A stretch of DNA of 64,000 nt. Source: Vibrio sp. B1FLJ16 (lineage in GTDB: Bacteria; Pseudomonadota; Gammaproteobacteria; Enterobacterales; Vibrionaceae). A program made the position numbers and the translations under genes. Shown here one piece after another: positions 18,993 to 28,207 of this stretch (the first letter of the stretch is position 1; each line of letters opens with the position of its first letter). Location: the NCBI RefSeq assembly GCF_905175385.1, contig NZ_HG992749.1, positions 1,116,001 to 1,180,000 of the forward strand. The letters are read 5' to 3'. Below the pieces are notes generated by a model, which was given only the letters and a program-made list of their open reading frames with translations, did not search any database and was not told where the DNA came from.

Positions 18993-20713
18993 ATCCCGTT
19001 GTCGCGAAGTCCAGACAAGTTTGGCAAAACGAAGGTTATTACCAGACTCTCTGCTTTTTGTTAATCCTCGCAATTATCATTATTTTTTCCGGTATAGGTT
19101 TGCGTGACCCCTGGCCTGCTGATGAGCCTCGCTTTGTTGAAGTCGCACGCGAAATGGTTCAGTCAGGGAACTGGTTTTTCCCGATGCGAGGTGGCGAACT
19201 TTATCCTGATAAACCGCCGGTATTTATGTGGTCGATGGCTGTATTTTACTGGCTGACAGGAAGCTTAAAAGCAACCTTTATGTTGCCGAATGCGATAGTT
19301 AGTCTGGTCGCATTAATTTGTTGTTATGACATTTCTGCCAAACTGTGGAATGTTAAAACCGCGCGAAATGTCGGCTTGTTATTATTACTTGCCCCTCAAT
19401 TCATTATCCAGTCTAAAGCGGCTCAGATTGACGCTATGGTTGCGGCCTGGATTACTATTGGTATGTACGGGATGCTGAGACACTTCTTTATTAAAACCAG
19501 TTGGACTTGGTACTGCGTTGCCTGGATTTTTATGGGATTAGGTATCATCACCAAAGGGGTTGGCTTCCTTCCTGCTTTGTTTTTAGTGCCTGTCTTGGCT
19601 CTGCATTTTTCTGGTAATTATAGTTTTAACGAGTCGGTATCTTGGAAGCTATGGCTTGGCCCTTTATTCATGCTAGCTACGATTGCATGCTGGTTACTGC
19701 CGATGATGGCACTGGTTGAGACAAGTCACAACCCTGACTTTGTCGCTTATAGAGATAATATTTTATTTAGGCAAACTGGTGAACGTTACGCCAACTCTTG
19801 GGGACATATTCAACCGTGGCATTACTTTATTGTTAGTGTTATCCCGGTCATGTGGTTTCCGCTTTACTTTGTATTCTTCAATAAGAACTTCTGGAAACAA
19901 TTACGTCTGTCTCCGGTGCTTGTCAGTTTGTTGGCTTGGATTGTACTGGTTGTGATCTTTTTTAGTATTAGCCCGGGCAAGCGAGGTGTCTATATTTTAC
20001 CTGCGCTGCCTATGATGGCGATCTTAGCGGGCTGCGCTTTTAGCCATCAGTCCTGGCCTCTGTGGACCAACAAATTACTGAAAGCACTTATGCTGGTTTT
20101 GAGTGTCGTCCTATTTGTTGCTGCGGTGTTGGTTGCGCTTGAGGTTAAATCAATAACTAAACATTTGGATGATTACCAATCGGCATTGCCGTACGCAGCT
20201 TTCTTTTTAGTCGCGGCGATAATATGGACCATTGTATTCTTTAAGTCTCGCACGTTACCGACTATCGGGGCATATGGGCTTGCTCTGTCACTCACTTGGG
20301 TTTGGTATAGTTTTGCAGGTTACATGCTGATTAATCCTATCCGCACCCCTGCTAAAGAAATTATGGCTGAAGCTCATAAAGCGATTGGTGAAGATGGTGA
20401 GTTAGGTCTCACGCAATTTAAAGAGCAGTTCTTGCTGTTTTCACCGGTATCTTTGACTCATTTTAGTTACTTATCGAATCATTTAGAGCAAGAGCGAAAC
20501 GCATGGCTGTGGATAAAAGAGAAACCTAACCGATATATTTTGACTCAAAGTGGGCGAGAGAAGGAATGTTTTGATGGCAGCCATGCAAAGAAGTTAGGAG
20601 TGGCGCATCGTCGAGAGTGGATTCTGCTTGATGAGTCGAGCTCTCTGGACAATTGCCAGCCGCCTGAAAGTATTAAAAGGTACGAGTTACATATAAGTGA
20701 GCCATACTCATGA
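18989..20713 (+). CDS. ArnT-like GT-C glycosyltransferase
   Basis: A 574-aa polytopic membrane enzyme of the PMT/ArnT class. The conserved acidic motif is in DPWPADEPRFVEVAREM (first periplasmic loop), followed by LYPDKPPVFMW. About 11-12 membrane segments precede a soluble C-terminal domain of about 110 residues. Family members transfer a sugar from undecaprenyl phosphate to lipid A or other periplasmic acceptors. The two upstream genes suggest a self-contained donor-flip-transfer pathway. No arnA, arnB or arnD genes are nearby, so Ara4N is not implied. Confidence 0.82.
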   Translation: MNPVVAKSRQVWQNEGYYQTLCFLLILAIIIIFSGIGLRDPWPADEPRFVEVAREMVQSGNWFFPMRGGELYPDKPPVFMWSMAVFYWLTGSLKATFMLPNAIVSLVALICCYDISAKLWNVKTARNVGLLLLLAPQFIIQSKAAQIDAMVAAWITIGMYGMLRHFFIKTSWTWYCVAWIFMGLGIITKGVGFLPALFLVPVLALHFSGNYSFNESVSWKLWLGPLFMLATIACWLLPMMALVETSHNPDFVAYRDNILFRQTGERYANSWGHIQPWHYFIVSVIPVMWFPLYFVFFNKNFWKQLRLSPVLVSLLAWIVLVVIFFSISPGKRGVYILPALPMMAILAGCAFSHQSWPLWTNKLLKALMLVLSVVLFVAAVLVALEVKSITKHLDDYQSALPYAAFFLVAAIIWTIVFFKSRTLPTIGAYGLALSLTWVWYSFAGYMLINPIRTPAKEIMAEAHKAIGEDGELGLTQFKEQFLLFSPVSLTHFSYLSNHLEQERNAWLWIKEKPNRYILTQSGREKECFDGSHAKKLGVAHRREWILLDESSSLDNCQPPESIKRYELHISEPYS

Positions 20714-20738
20714 TAGGTAAGAGTTATACATAGAAATA

Positions 20739-20763
20739 GAAGGGGAGCATTGAGCTCCCCTTC
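20739..20763. terminator. Terminator between the glycosyltransferase operon and pqiC
   Basis: A 10-bp stem GAAGGGGAGC / GCTCCCCTTC with an ATTGA loop, lying between convergent genes. Confidence 0.75.
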
Positions 20764-20792
20764 TTGTTTATCTGCGCTAAAAAATCAGTGTT

Positions 20793-21362
20793 TTAAAGTT
20801 GTTGAGCAATGTTATTTGTGAGGTTATTCAGACCAGATGAAAGTGCATTAACCAACGCATCGTAGCCTTCGTCCTGTAAAGGCATCAGGATTTTCACCTG
20901 AGCACGGCGTTTTACTTTGCCATTTCCGTCAATCAGCATCCATTCGCCTTCAAGCTCTGCATTGCCTTGGTAATTACCGTTGAACCTATTTAAATTCAAC
21001 TGCAGTTTGAGCTCACCACTCTGATCGAGGAGGTTGTGCACTTTCACTGGCCAATAGTGATTTTGCTTTTGGCGCAAATCATTAATCACTCGCTGAGTAA
21101 TTTGTTCTGAAATGCTTTGTGCCCATAGATTATTTTTCGCCTGAACGACTTGTGATTCTGATGTTCGGTATACAATGCCGCTGTTATTGAGGTAGTTCGC
21201 CAGTTCGACAGGGCGTACCACTAACAGAGGACGGTCTAGTGACGCCGAACTACTTAGTGTCTGAGCGCCTGTCTGTGGTAACAAGTACATTGAGCTGGTC
21301 GTTTCTGGTGAGCTGCTGCAGCCTGCTAATAATGCAGAGGCCAGAAGTAATACACGTTTCAT
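20793..21362 (-). CDS. pqiC: PqiC-like outer-membrane lipoprotein
   Basis: A 189-aa lipoprotein with lipobox LLAGC (Cys15). The body fits the DUF330/ABC-auxiliary family (LDRPLLVVRPVELANYLNNS). PqiC is thought to dock the PqiB MCE tunnel to the outer membrane. It is the last gene of pqiABC; its start is adjacent to the pqiB stop. Confidence 0.87.
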   Translation of the reverse strand: MKRVLLLASALLAGCSSSPETTSSMYLLPQTGAQTLSSSASLDRPLLVVRPVELANYLNNSGIVYRTSESQVVQAKNNLWAQSISEQITQRVINDLRQKQNHYWPVKVHNLLDQSGELKLQLNLNRFNGNYQGNAELEGEWMLIDGNGKVKRRAQVKILMPLQDEGYDALVNALSSGLNNLTNNIAQQL

Positions 21363-23008
21363 TATTTTTGCCCTCTGACAGGTACGGGATCGCTGACTTC
21401 ATCTTCTCCAAACACTAAGGCGTTTGGCTTATCGTTCAGTTGCTTAAGTACAGGTTTAAACTCGGTCATCACTTTTTCAAGCTCTTTGAGTGTTGATTCT
21501 AACTCGTTGTACATGGTCGAGTTAGGACCATAACCATCCAATGTTTTTTGCAGCTGTTGCAGACTCTGGCGAATATCCGCCGGAATCTGTCGAGTATCGT
21601 TTTGGTTCAACAGCTTATCAATACTGCTTGCGACTCGTTCCGCTGAAGCGAGTGTGCGCTCTGACGTTTTCAGCGTTTCATTTAACGAGGTAAGCGTATC
21701 TTCCATCGGTAATTTGTTGAGTTTGTCCAGGAAGTCATTAATTTGCTTCTGCACTTGCGCAAATCCGCCACGCATCGTAGGAAACACTTCTAAGCCTAGA
21801 AATTCGTCTGGTTCGTATTTCTTATCGTCTGGATAGAAATCAGTATCGATGTACAAGGCTCCGGTAATCAGGCTACCTGTTTTGAGCGTAGCACGCAGAC
21901 CTTTGGCAAATTGCTGTTTTAACTTGTCTCTGTGTTCCTCCATGGAATCCATGTGGAAGTGTTCATAGAGGCGGCCTAATTCGATACGTACCAAAACCGG
22001 AATTCTTTTTACTGAAAAGCTTTCTTCTTGTGTAGGGAAACGTAAAGGCACTCTCATAACCGTACCAATTCGAAGACCACGATATTCGACAGGGGCCTTA
22101 GCTTTAAGTCCACGCACCGATTCGTCAAACAACATCACAAACTCGATATATTCTTCATACAAGCCTTCGCGAAGCTGCTTAGCATCATCGTATAAACGGA
22201 AGCTCTCCATGTCTTTTGTTAACGGCTCACCAGAATCCATGCCGGGGATTGCATCAAACGTGACACCGCCTGTAAGAAGGCTTTCGAGTGATCCAAATTT
22301 CAATTCAAAACCTTCGGTATTGAGCTGTAGGTCTACGCCGGAATTTAGCCAGAACTTGGTCCCGGTACGGACCAGGCTATCGTATGGTTTAAAGAGAAAC
22401 AGTTGATAAAGAGCCTGACGGGTCTCGACATCGAAACTGGTCTTCTCTACTCGACCTACAGTAAAGCCCTTATAGATAACCGGGTCACCTACGCCAAGCT
22501 TGCCAGCTTCTCTGTGAGTTAAAACCAGTCGCAATCCTTCAGCATCAGGTGCCGCAACAGGAGGTACATCAAGTACCTTAAATTCTTCTTTTTCTTGTTC
22601 TGATTTACCCGGTTGAAGCTGAATATAAGCGCCGGAAAGCAAGGTTTCCAAGCCAGATACACCGTCCCGGCCTATGCGTGGCTTGACGACCCAGAACATC
22701 GTATCGTCGCGTAACATGCGCTTTGCATCTTTGTTCATCTGCGCTTTGGCGATGATGTGGTCGTAGTTTTTGCTGAGCGTGACCTCTGTGATAACGCCGA
22801 CTTTTACGTTGAGTGCCCGTATTTCTGTTTTACCCGCTTCAATTCCTTCTGCGGTAGGTAGCTGTAATGTTATCTGCGGACCAGTACTGTTGATGTATTG
22901 GAACAGCATCCATGCTCCCATTGCCAGAGCTAGGATGGGAATCACCCAGACAGAAGAAATCTGCTTTTGCGGTTTGATGTGAGCGGTTGTGTTGTTCTCA
23001 TCACTCAT
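21362..23008 (-). CDS. pqiB: PqiB, MCE-domain intermembrane transport protein
   Basis: A 548-aa protein with one N-terminal membrane helix (about 19-40) and three MCE domains (first near ITLQLPTAEGIEAGKTEI, second near LVLTHREAGKLGVGDPV, third near SVRGLKAKAPVEYRGLRIG). A helical C-terminal region (about 420-530) follows. The three-MCE layout and length equal E. coli PqiB rather than the seven-MCE YebT. It forms a periplasm-spanning tube for lipid traffic. It overlaps pqiA by 8 nt. Confidence 0.93.
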   Translation of the reverse strand: MSDENNTTAHIKPQKQISSVWVIPILALAMGAWMLFQYINSTGPQITLQLPTAEGIEAGKTEIRALNVKVGVITEVTLSKNYDHIIAKAQMNKDAKRMLRDDTMFWVVKPRIGRDGVSGLETLLSGAYIQLQPGKSEQEKEEFKVLDVPPVAAPDAEGLRLVLTHREAGKLGVGDPVIYKGFTVGRVEKTSFDVETRQALYQLFLFKPYDSLVRTGTKFWLNSGVDLQLNTEGFELKFGSLESLLTGGVTFDAIPGMDSGEPLTKDMESFRLYDDAKQLREGLYEEYIEFVMLFDESVRGLKAKAPVEYRGLRIGTVMRVPLRFPTQEESFSVKRIPVLVRIELGRLYEHFHMDSMEEHRDKLKQQFAKGLRATLKTGSLITGALYIDTDFYPDDKKYEPDEFLGLEVFPTMRGGFAQVQKQINDFLDKLNKLPMEDTLTSLNETLKTSERTLASAERVASSIDKLLNQNDTRQIPADIRQSLQQLQKTLDGYGPNSTMYNELESTLKELEKVMTEFKPVLKQLNDKPNALVFGEDEVSDPVPVRGQK

Positions 23009-24323
23009 ATTTGGCTTTCTCTTCTAAATTGTTAGATATCGGTTTCTGCATATTGGATTGTGGAGAATGCCACAACAAACGTGAGTCAAAAATCATGGCA
23101 GAAAGCATGGTGAAAATGACCACCGCAGCAAATGACAGTGCAGCAGGGCCCGGATAAATCGCCATAAGATTGTGCAGTTGAACCAGCGCAACCAAAATAG
23201 CGACAACAAATATATCGATCATTGACCAACGGCCTATAAATTCAGTCAAACGATATATCTTTAAACGTGCAATGCTCTCTTCCGGTGGAAGGTATCGTGC
23301 TTTTTGTGCCTGGTAATACAGCCAGGCAAGAGCAAACATTTTTGCAATTGGTATAAATACACTGGCAAAGAAAATCACCATAGCAATCGGGTAGGAGCCT
23401 AGTTGCCAGAGCAGTATCACCCCTTCCATGATGGTTGAACCTTCTGAGTGTCCCAGGCTGACGGTATACATCATTGGATATAGGTTGGCCGGGATATAGA
23501 AGATCACTGAGGCGAACAGCAACGCCCAGGCTTTTTGCAGATTGTCTGTAGGGTTGAATTTGTGCAAAGTACTCTGGCACCGTACACAACGCTTGTCGTC
23601 AATGTGGTTTATCTGGTGACATGTGTGACAGCCGATATGGTTGTGATCGTGATGGGTATCGCCTTCATTTATATCCGGGAGTTTTACCGGCGGAATAAAA
23701 TGCCCCCACAGCCAACTTCTGTCTACCATTGAAACGCACTTTACAACTAAAACCGTGTAGATGCAGAACGCCCAGAATGAACTCCCCATGCCGACATCAG
23801 CAAGAGAAGCAATTTTAATCAAGCTGACTAAAACTCCGATGAGAAACACATCGACCATCAGCCAGGGCTCTATCCGGAACAATATCCGGCACAGTACTTT
23901 GGCTATGCGTTGTTGTTGTCTCGTTGCCTGATGGTTCCTTACTTTCAGGGCTTTAAGATGAAGAAAAAGAATCAGGCTGATATAGATTGCAGGCAATGCG
24001 ATAACTGTTGCCAACAACAGGATACCAAGCAACACGTTTTTGAATTCCGCCAGCATCTTTGCTGCATGTAAAAGTGTAATTTCTTGTGATAAACCTTGCA
24101 CACTAAATGACATAAACGGAAATGAAATACTTAGCACCAGCATGATCAAACATGCGGAAGATACCGCAATGACACTTTGATAAGGCCTGGCGTTAACTCT
24201 TGTGAGCGAGTGAGAGCAGCGCGGACATTGAGCCTTCTGCCCTTGCTCAATGTCAGGAATGCGGACAACAAGGCCACATTCTTCACATGAGATTAACTGC
24301 TGTGAGTTTGGTTGAGTATTCAT
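23001..24323 (-). CDS. pqiA: PqiA, paraquat-inducible membrane protein
   Basis: A 440-aa integral membrane protein with two homologous halves, each starting with a zinc-ribbon-like cysteine pair: CEECG...CPRC near the N-terminus and CHTC...CVRC in the middle, followed by about four helices each. It is the inner-membrane partner of PqiB. It is first in pqiABC, with no other gene up to the transglutaminase 128 nt away. Confidence 0.92.
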   Translation of the reverse strand: MNTQPNSQQLISCEECGLVVRIPDIEQGQKAQCPRCSHSLTRVNARPYQSVIAVSSACLIMLVLSISFPFMSFSVQGLSQEITLLHAAKMLAEFKNVLLGILLLATVIALPAIYISLILFLHLKALKVRNHQATRQQQRIAKVLCRILFRIEPWLMVDVFLIGVLVSLIKIASLADVGMGSSFWAFCIYTVLVVKCVSMVDRSWLWGHFIPPVKLPDINEGDTHHDHNHIGCHTCHQINHIDDKRCVRCQSTLHKFNPTDNLQKAWALLFASVIFYIPANLYPMMYTVSLGHSEGSTIMEGVILLWQLGSYPIAMVIFFASVFIPIAKMFALAWLYYQAQKARYLPPEESIARLKIYRLTEFIGRWSMIDIFVVAILVALVQLHNLMAIYPGPAALSFAAVVIFTMLSAMIFDSRLLWHSPQSNMQKPISNNLEEKAKYE

Positions 24324-24450
24324 AGGCAGGATTCTAGATCATTTATCCTAATAATACTCTGTTTTTACAGGATTTGCTGAATAGGAAACAGTATTTAGTG
24401 TTTTGTCTCGGGCAATTAATCTCTGATTGGATTTTACAGAGTTAACGGTC

Positions 24451-25332
24451 TCAAACTCTGGCCACATCCACGGAAACATTGAGGCTGTGGGTTTCGCCGC
24501 CATCAAACACGACTCCCTGTAGTGGGGGAAGGTCAGCGTAATCGCGTCCCCAGCCGGTCACGATATGCTGGTCATGAGCGATGAGATCGTTAGTCGGGTC
24601 AAACTCGACCCAGCCTAAATCAGGCACAAAAATCGCAAACCAGGCGTGAGAAGCATCGGCACCTATCAGTTTTTCCTGACCCGGAGGCGGCAGGGTTTCG
24701 ATGTATCCACTCATGTAACGCGCAGCAAGGCCGACAGAACGCAGGCAGCCTATTGCCAGTTGGGCATAGTCCTGACATACGCCCCGTTTCTCTTTGAGAA
24801 CTTGTTCCGTCGGCGTTGTCACGTCAGTTGCTGTCGGATCAAACGTAAACTCAGTAAATATTTTATGAGTAAAGGCCGATGCCGCTTTTAGCACTGGCTG
24901 ATCGTCGCTGAACAGTTCCTGGGCGTATTTCCTGAGATTTTCGGATCGCTTGATTTGTAGTGAGTCTAGGCAATATTCCTGCGCTAACCTGATCTCTGGA
25001 CTCTCAGCTTGAGCCATAATGCTTCGGAGCTCGCCACAGGTGAGCGCATGGTTCTCGACAAGATTGGCCCAATTATGCGGCTGCACCTCAAGGATGCTGG
25101 TGACATCTATAGTTAGTTCCTGATGCGGCTCCTGAATAGAAAAGTAAAAGGTTTCGTTGCCGAAGTAATCCTGCCCTTCATTTTGATACAGCGGCCTTGG
25201 TGTCACCTTTATCTTCCGGTTAAAACAGCGCTGGTTTGAGGTATCTCTCGGTAACAGGTGCGCCATGTTATAACACAGGGTTACCGGAGAGCTGTAGGAG
25301 TAGGTCGTTTTGTGCTGGACTTTGTATCTCAT
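24451..25332 (-). CDS. Transglutaminase-like cysteine protease-fold protein (module 2)
   Basis: A 293-aa COG1305-type protein. The catalytic triad is visible as C186 in KRGVCQDYAQ, H229 in DASHAWFA and D245 in WVEFDPTNDL. An N-terminal transglutaminase-associated beta domain starts MRYKVQHKTTYSYSS. The start is chosen because it overlaps the upstream stop as ATGA; an ATG five codons earlier would give a longer overlap. It is the last gene of the second ATP-grasp/alpha-E/transglutaminase module. Relatives are predicted peptide hydrolases or amide-bond enzymes; the substrate is unknown. Confidence 0.87.
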   Translation of the reverse strand: MRYKVQHKTTYSYSSPVTLCYNMAHLLPRDTSNQRCFNRKIKVTPRPLYQNEGQDYFGNETFYFSIQEPHQELTIDVTSILEVQPHNWANLVENHALTCGELRSIMAQAESPEIRLAQEYCLDSLQIKRSENLRKYAQELFSDDQPVLKAASAFTHKIFTEFTFDPTATDVTTPTEQVLKEKRGVCQDYAQLAIGCLRSVGLAARYMSGYIETLPPPGQEKLIGADASHAWFAIFVPDLGWVEFDPTNDLIAHDQHIVTGWGRDYADLPPLQGVVFDGGETHSLNVSVDVARV

Positions 25333-27903
25333 ACATCCAATTTCCATTTGGGTTTAATCAACTGCTGTGGTCCCGCAGTGTGATCAAAATATTTATCGCT
25401 GATAAGTGAGGTAAACTGCTCCAGTTGGGCGATGATTTTATCCATCAGAGCGGCAAATTCTTCCCTGTTCTGAGTTTTCGGATTCGCCTTCGACAACTGT
25501 TCCAGGTCCGTAAGCTGGATATCGTTAAGAGTCAGCAGGATCAGTCTGTCCTCGTTGCTCAGTCCACCAGGGATAAAGGTGTTGCTGTGTGGCAACATAT
25601 CGAGAAACTCTTTCAGCTTTTCTGTCTGATAAACCAGAGAACGTGGATTCGATGGATCGACCATCAATAGATCCAGGCCAAACGGCACTCGGGTTCGAGT
25701 GCGATAGCGCCTTCTGAACGAAATCAGAGCTTCCACACTTAGTAGGACAGATTCCAGCACTTGTTGCTGCGGAAAATTCTCCAGTCTGTCGCTTAAGGTT
25801 GACTGCAACATTTTTGCTGTTTGAATAGCTCTTTCAGTACGCTGGCCAATCTGCTGAAATATCCAGTCCTGACCTCTAAGCATACTGTCATTACTAAGCC
25901 CCGATAATGCCAGCAGCATGGTCATCAGGTTATCCAGAGTCTCTTCCGGAGCCTCAGGCAGACCGTTGACGTAGGCTCTGTCCAGCTCATTGAGATGATC
26001 ACGCAGCTTATTAAGCACAATCCGTGTGTCGGCAGAGAGGCGATCCCGCACTTGGTCTGCACAGGAGAGCATCGCCAAAAGGTTGGATTTTATGCTGCCA
26101 GTCCGATTGCCGTTTACTACTAGATCCGCCAGTTCTGTCTCAGGGTTTTCCAGCATGTCGGGACTACCTTCTACAAATCCGGGCAGGCAGTTGGTTTGTA
26201 AAGAGATCGCCTTTAGCAGAACGTTTCTTGCCTGAGGTGTAAGCTCTTCGATACCATTCAGCTGTTTAAATAACACCCGCATGAGGCGAATACTCAGCTC
26301 TGCACGTTCAGCGTACCGCCCGAACCAGAAGAAATTTTCTACCACGCGGCTAGGTACGTTACCGTGCTGAGCAACATTAAAGCCTGACTCGTCAAGCAGT
26401 GACTGATGAGTCTGGTCGGGTTCGTTAGCGGTTATCCAGGTATCTTTACTGCGAGCGCCGGAAAGGCTGGTCACTATGTAGTCGTTGTCTGTCTGTGTCA
26501 CCCTGCTTAATGCGCCGGGCATTACGCAGTAACTGTTTCCATCAGCGACAGTAAAGGCTTTCAGTAAGCTATGTCGGCTCTTTACTTTAGAACCTGAACA
26601 GACTGGTACTGTGGAGCCAGGAATATAAGTCTGGGCAACAAAATGTTTCGGGTTAGCCTTGATCATCTCCAGTGTTTTTATCTTTTCTTCCTCCGACAAG
26701 CAGTGACCGTAAATGGTCTGGCTGCGTGCTTGTCGATAAGAAGGCTTGATAATCAGGTGTTCTAGGTTTTGTGTTACAAACTCTGTTGTGCCTTCAAGAC
26801 CACACCAGTAACTATCAACGCTATGCAGTTTCAATGGTTCGCCAAGTAAGTACTCACATATTTGGGGCAGAAATGCCATCAGAACCGGAGATTCGAGAAC
26901 TGCGCTGCCAAGCGGGTTGGCCATTACCACATTGCCACTTCGCGCAGCTTCAAGTAGTCCGGGGATACCAAAGCTAGAATCAGGTTTCAGTTCAGACTGG
27001 TCACAGTCGTTGTCGTCAGTGCGACGCAGGATGACATCAACCCGAGATAAACCAGATAGGGACTTCAGCCACACTTTACCATTTCGTACTGTTAAATCTC
27101 CGGCCTGTACCAGAGGGTAGCCTAAGTAATTAGCTAAATAAGTGTGTTCAAAGTAAGTGCTGCTTCCTGAGCCTGGTGTTAAAAGAACGATTCGCGGTGT
27201 ATCGGTCCTATGCGCCGCAAGCTGGCTGAGCGTGTTTTTCATGGTCTGGAAGAAGCTGGAAAGGCGTCTTACATTGCTGCGGCGGAATACGGAGGGCAGT
27301 ACTCTGGATATGACAGTACGGTTTTCCAGTGCATAACCTGCTCCGGAGGGAGCCTGAGTTCTGTCGCTGATAACCACATAGGAGCCGTCGGAGTCACGCA
27401 CAAGATCGATGGAATGAAAGATGAGATTTTTCATTCCCGGTACATTGATACCATAGCACTGACGTAGAAAGCCGGGGTGGGCATAAATGATCTCTGCCGG
27501 GATTACGCCGTCTTTAATAAGTCGTTGTTCGCCGTAAATATCTTTGAGGATCAGGTCAAACAGTTCTGAGCGCTGTGCCAGTCCCTTTTCTGTTTCTTCC
27601 CATTCGCTTTGGTCGATAATATTGGGCAGAACGTCAAGCGACCACACTGTTGGTGAAAGCGGGTCGTTTTTCAGATCATAAGTCGCACCGTCATCTCTAA
27701 GAATTCTCTGGGCACGTCTTTGTAAATCCTGCAGACTTCCGTCTTTCAGTTTCTCGAAATGAGTAAAAAGAGGCTGCCAGTGCAGTCTGATATTTTGGAT
27801 GTCATCATACGCCTCATCATAGGCATTTTGGGATGCCTGATCAGGACCAATCAGGGGCGGATTTTCCGCCCCCCCCGGTTAAGTCTGAAACGAATTGACT
27901 CAT
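25329..27903 (-). CDS. Circularly permuted ATP-grasp / alpha-E fusion protein, frameshifted at a poly-G tract
   Basis: The uninterrupted frame (772 codons from a GTG at 27647) lacks the family N-terminus. That N-terminus is encoded upstream in the same frame (AENPPLIGPDQ onward), but a run of eight G residues on the coding strand (27869-27876) separates it from the only plausible ATG, at 27903. With seven G the two join as MSQFVSDLTGG-AENPPLIGP and give 857 aa. The first two-thirds are a type 2 circularly permuted ATP-grasp (DUF404/407; VISDRTQAPSGAGYALENR, VIIDPSY-like LIIKPSYRQARS). The last third is an alpha-E domain (RVVENFFWFGRYAERAELSI). It is probably a peptide or amide ligase. The slip may be phase variation, mutation or sequencing error. 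Confidence 0.8.
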
Positions 27904-28007
27904 AGTATATTTTGGCCACTACCTTATGCGTTATTGCCTAGTATATACCACTGTATAACGACAACCATCTCAGTGGTGAGTGTATGATCTAAATTGCGCG
28001 ATGTATT

Positions 28008-28206
28008 TAACCTCAGCTCGGGATAATCTAAGCCAGTCAGCACCACTCTTTTAGCACCTAACTGCGTTAAAATCTCCGCAATAGACTCGTTATTGACTTG
28101 TGATTTTGCCTTGTTATCCATCTAAAATTGCTGCACTGACTTATCAGTTCGGCTAACTATGTGAAAGATAGAGTTATATAGACTTTCTTATCCCGATCTG
28201 AGGTTA
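28008..28206. mobile_element. Repeat family copy A: 199-bp element with inverted ends
   Basis: The ends are TAACCTCAGCTCGGGATAA and the complement of TAACCTCAGATCGGGATAA. It is one of three copies in the window; the other two lie at 43753-43950 and 50747-50945, and the alignment is near-continuous. It lies 1 nt from the stop codon of the upstream DUF2126 gene and splits the two ATP-grasp modules. A minus-strand frame starting MDNKAKSQVNNESIA crosses it, but it is not kept intact in every copy. The remaining 100 nt up to the next gene's ATG show nothing else. Confidence 0.8.
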
Positions 28207-28207
28207 T

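Noticed and set aside
27924..28121. 65-codon minus-strand frame crossing repeat copy A
   Set aside because: It belongs to a repeat family whose other copies have it closed or altered, and it runs into flanking DNA; not called as a gene.
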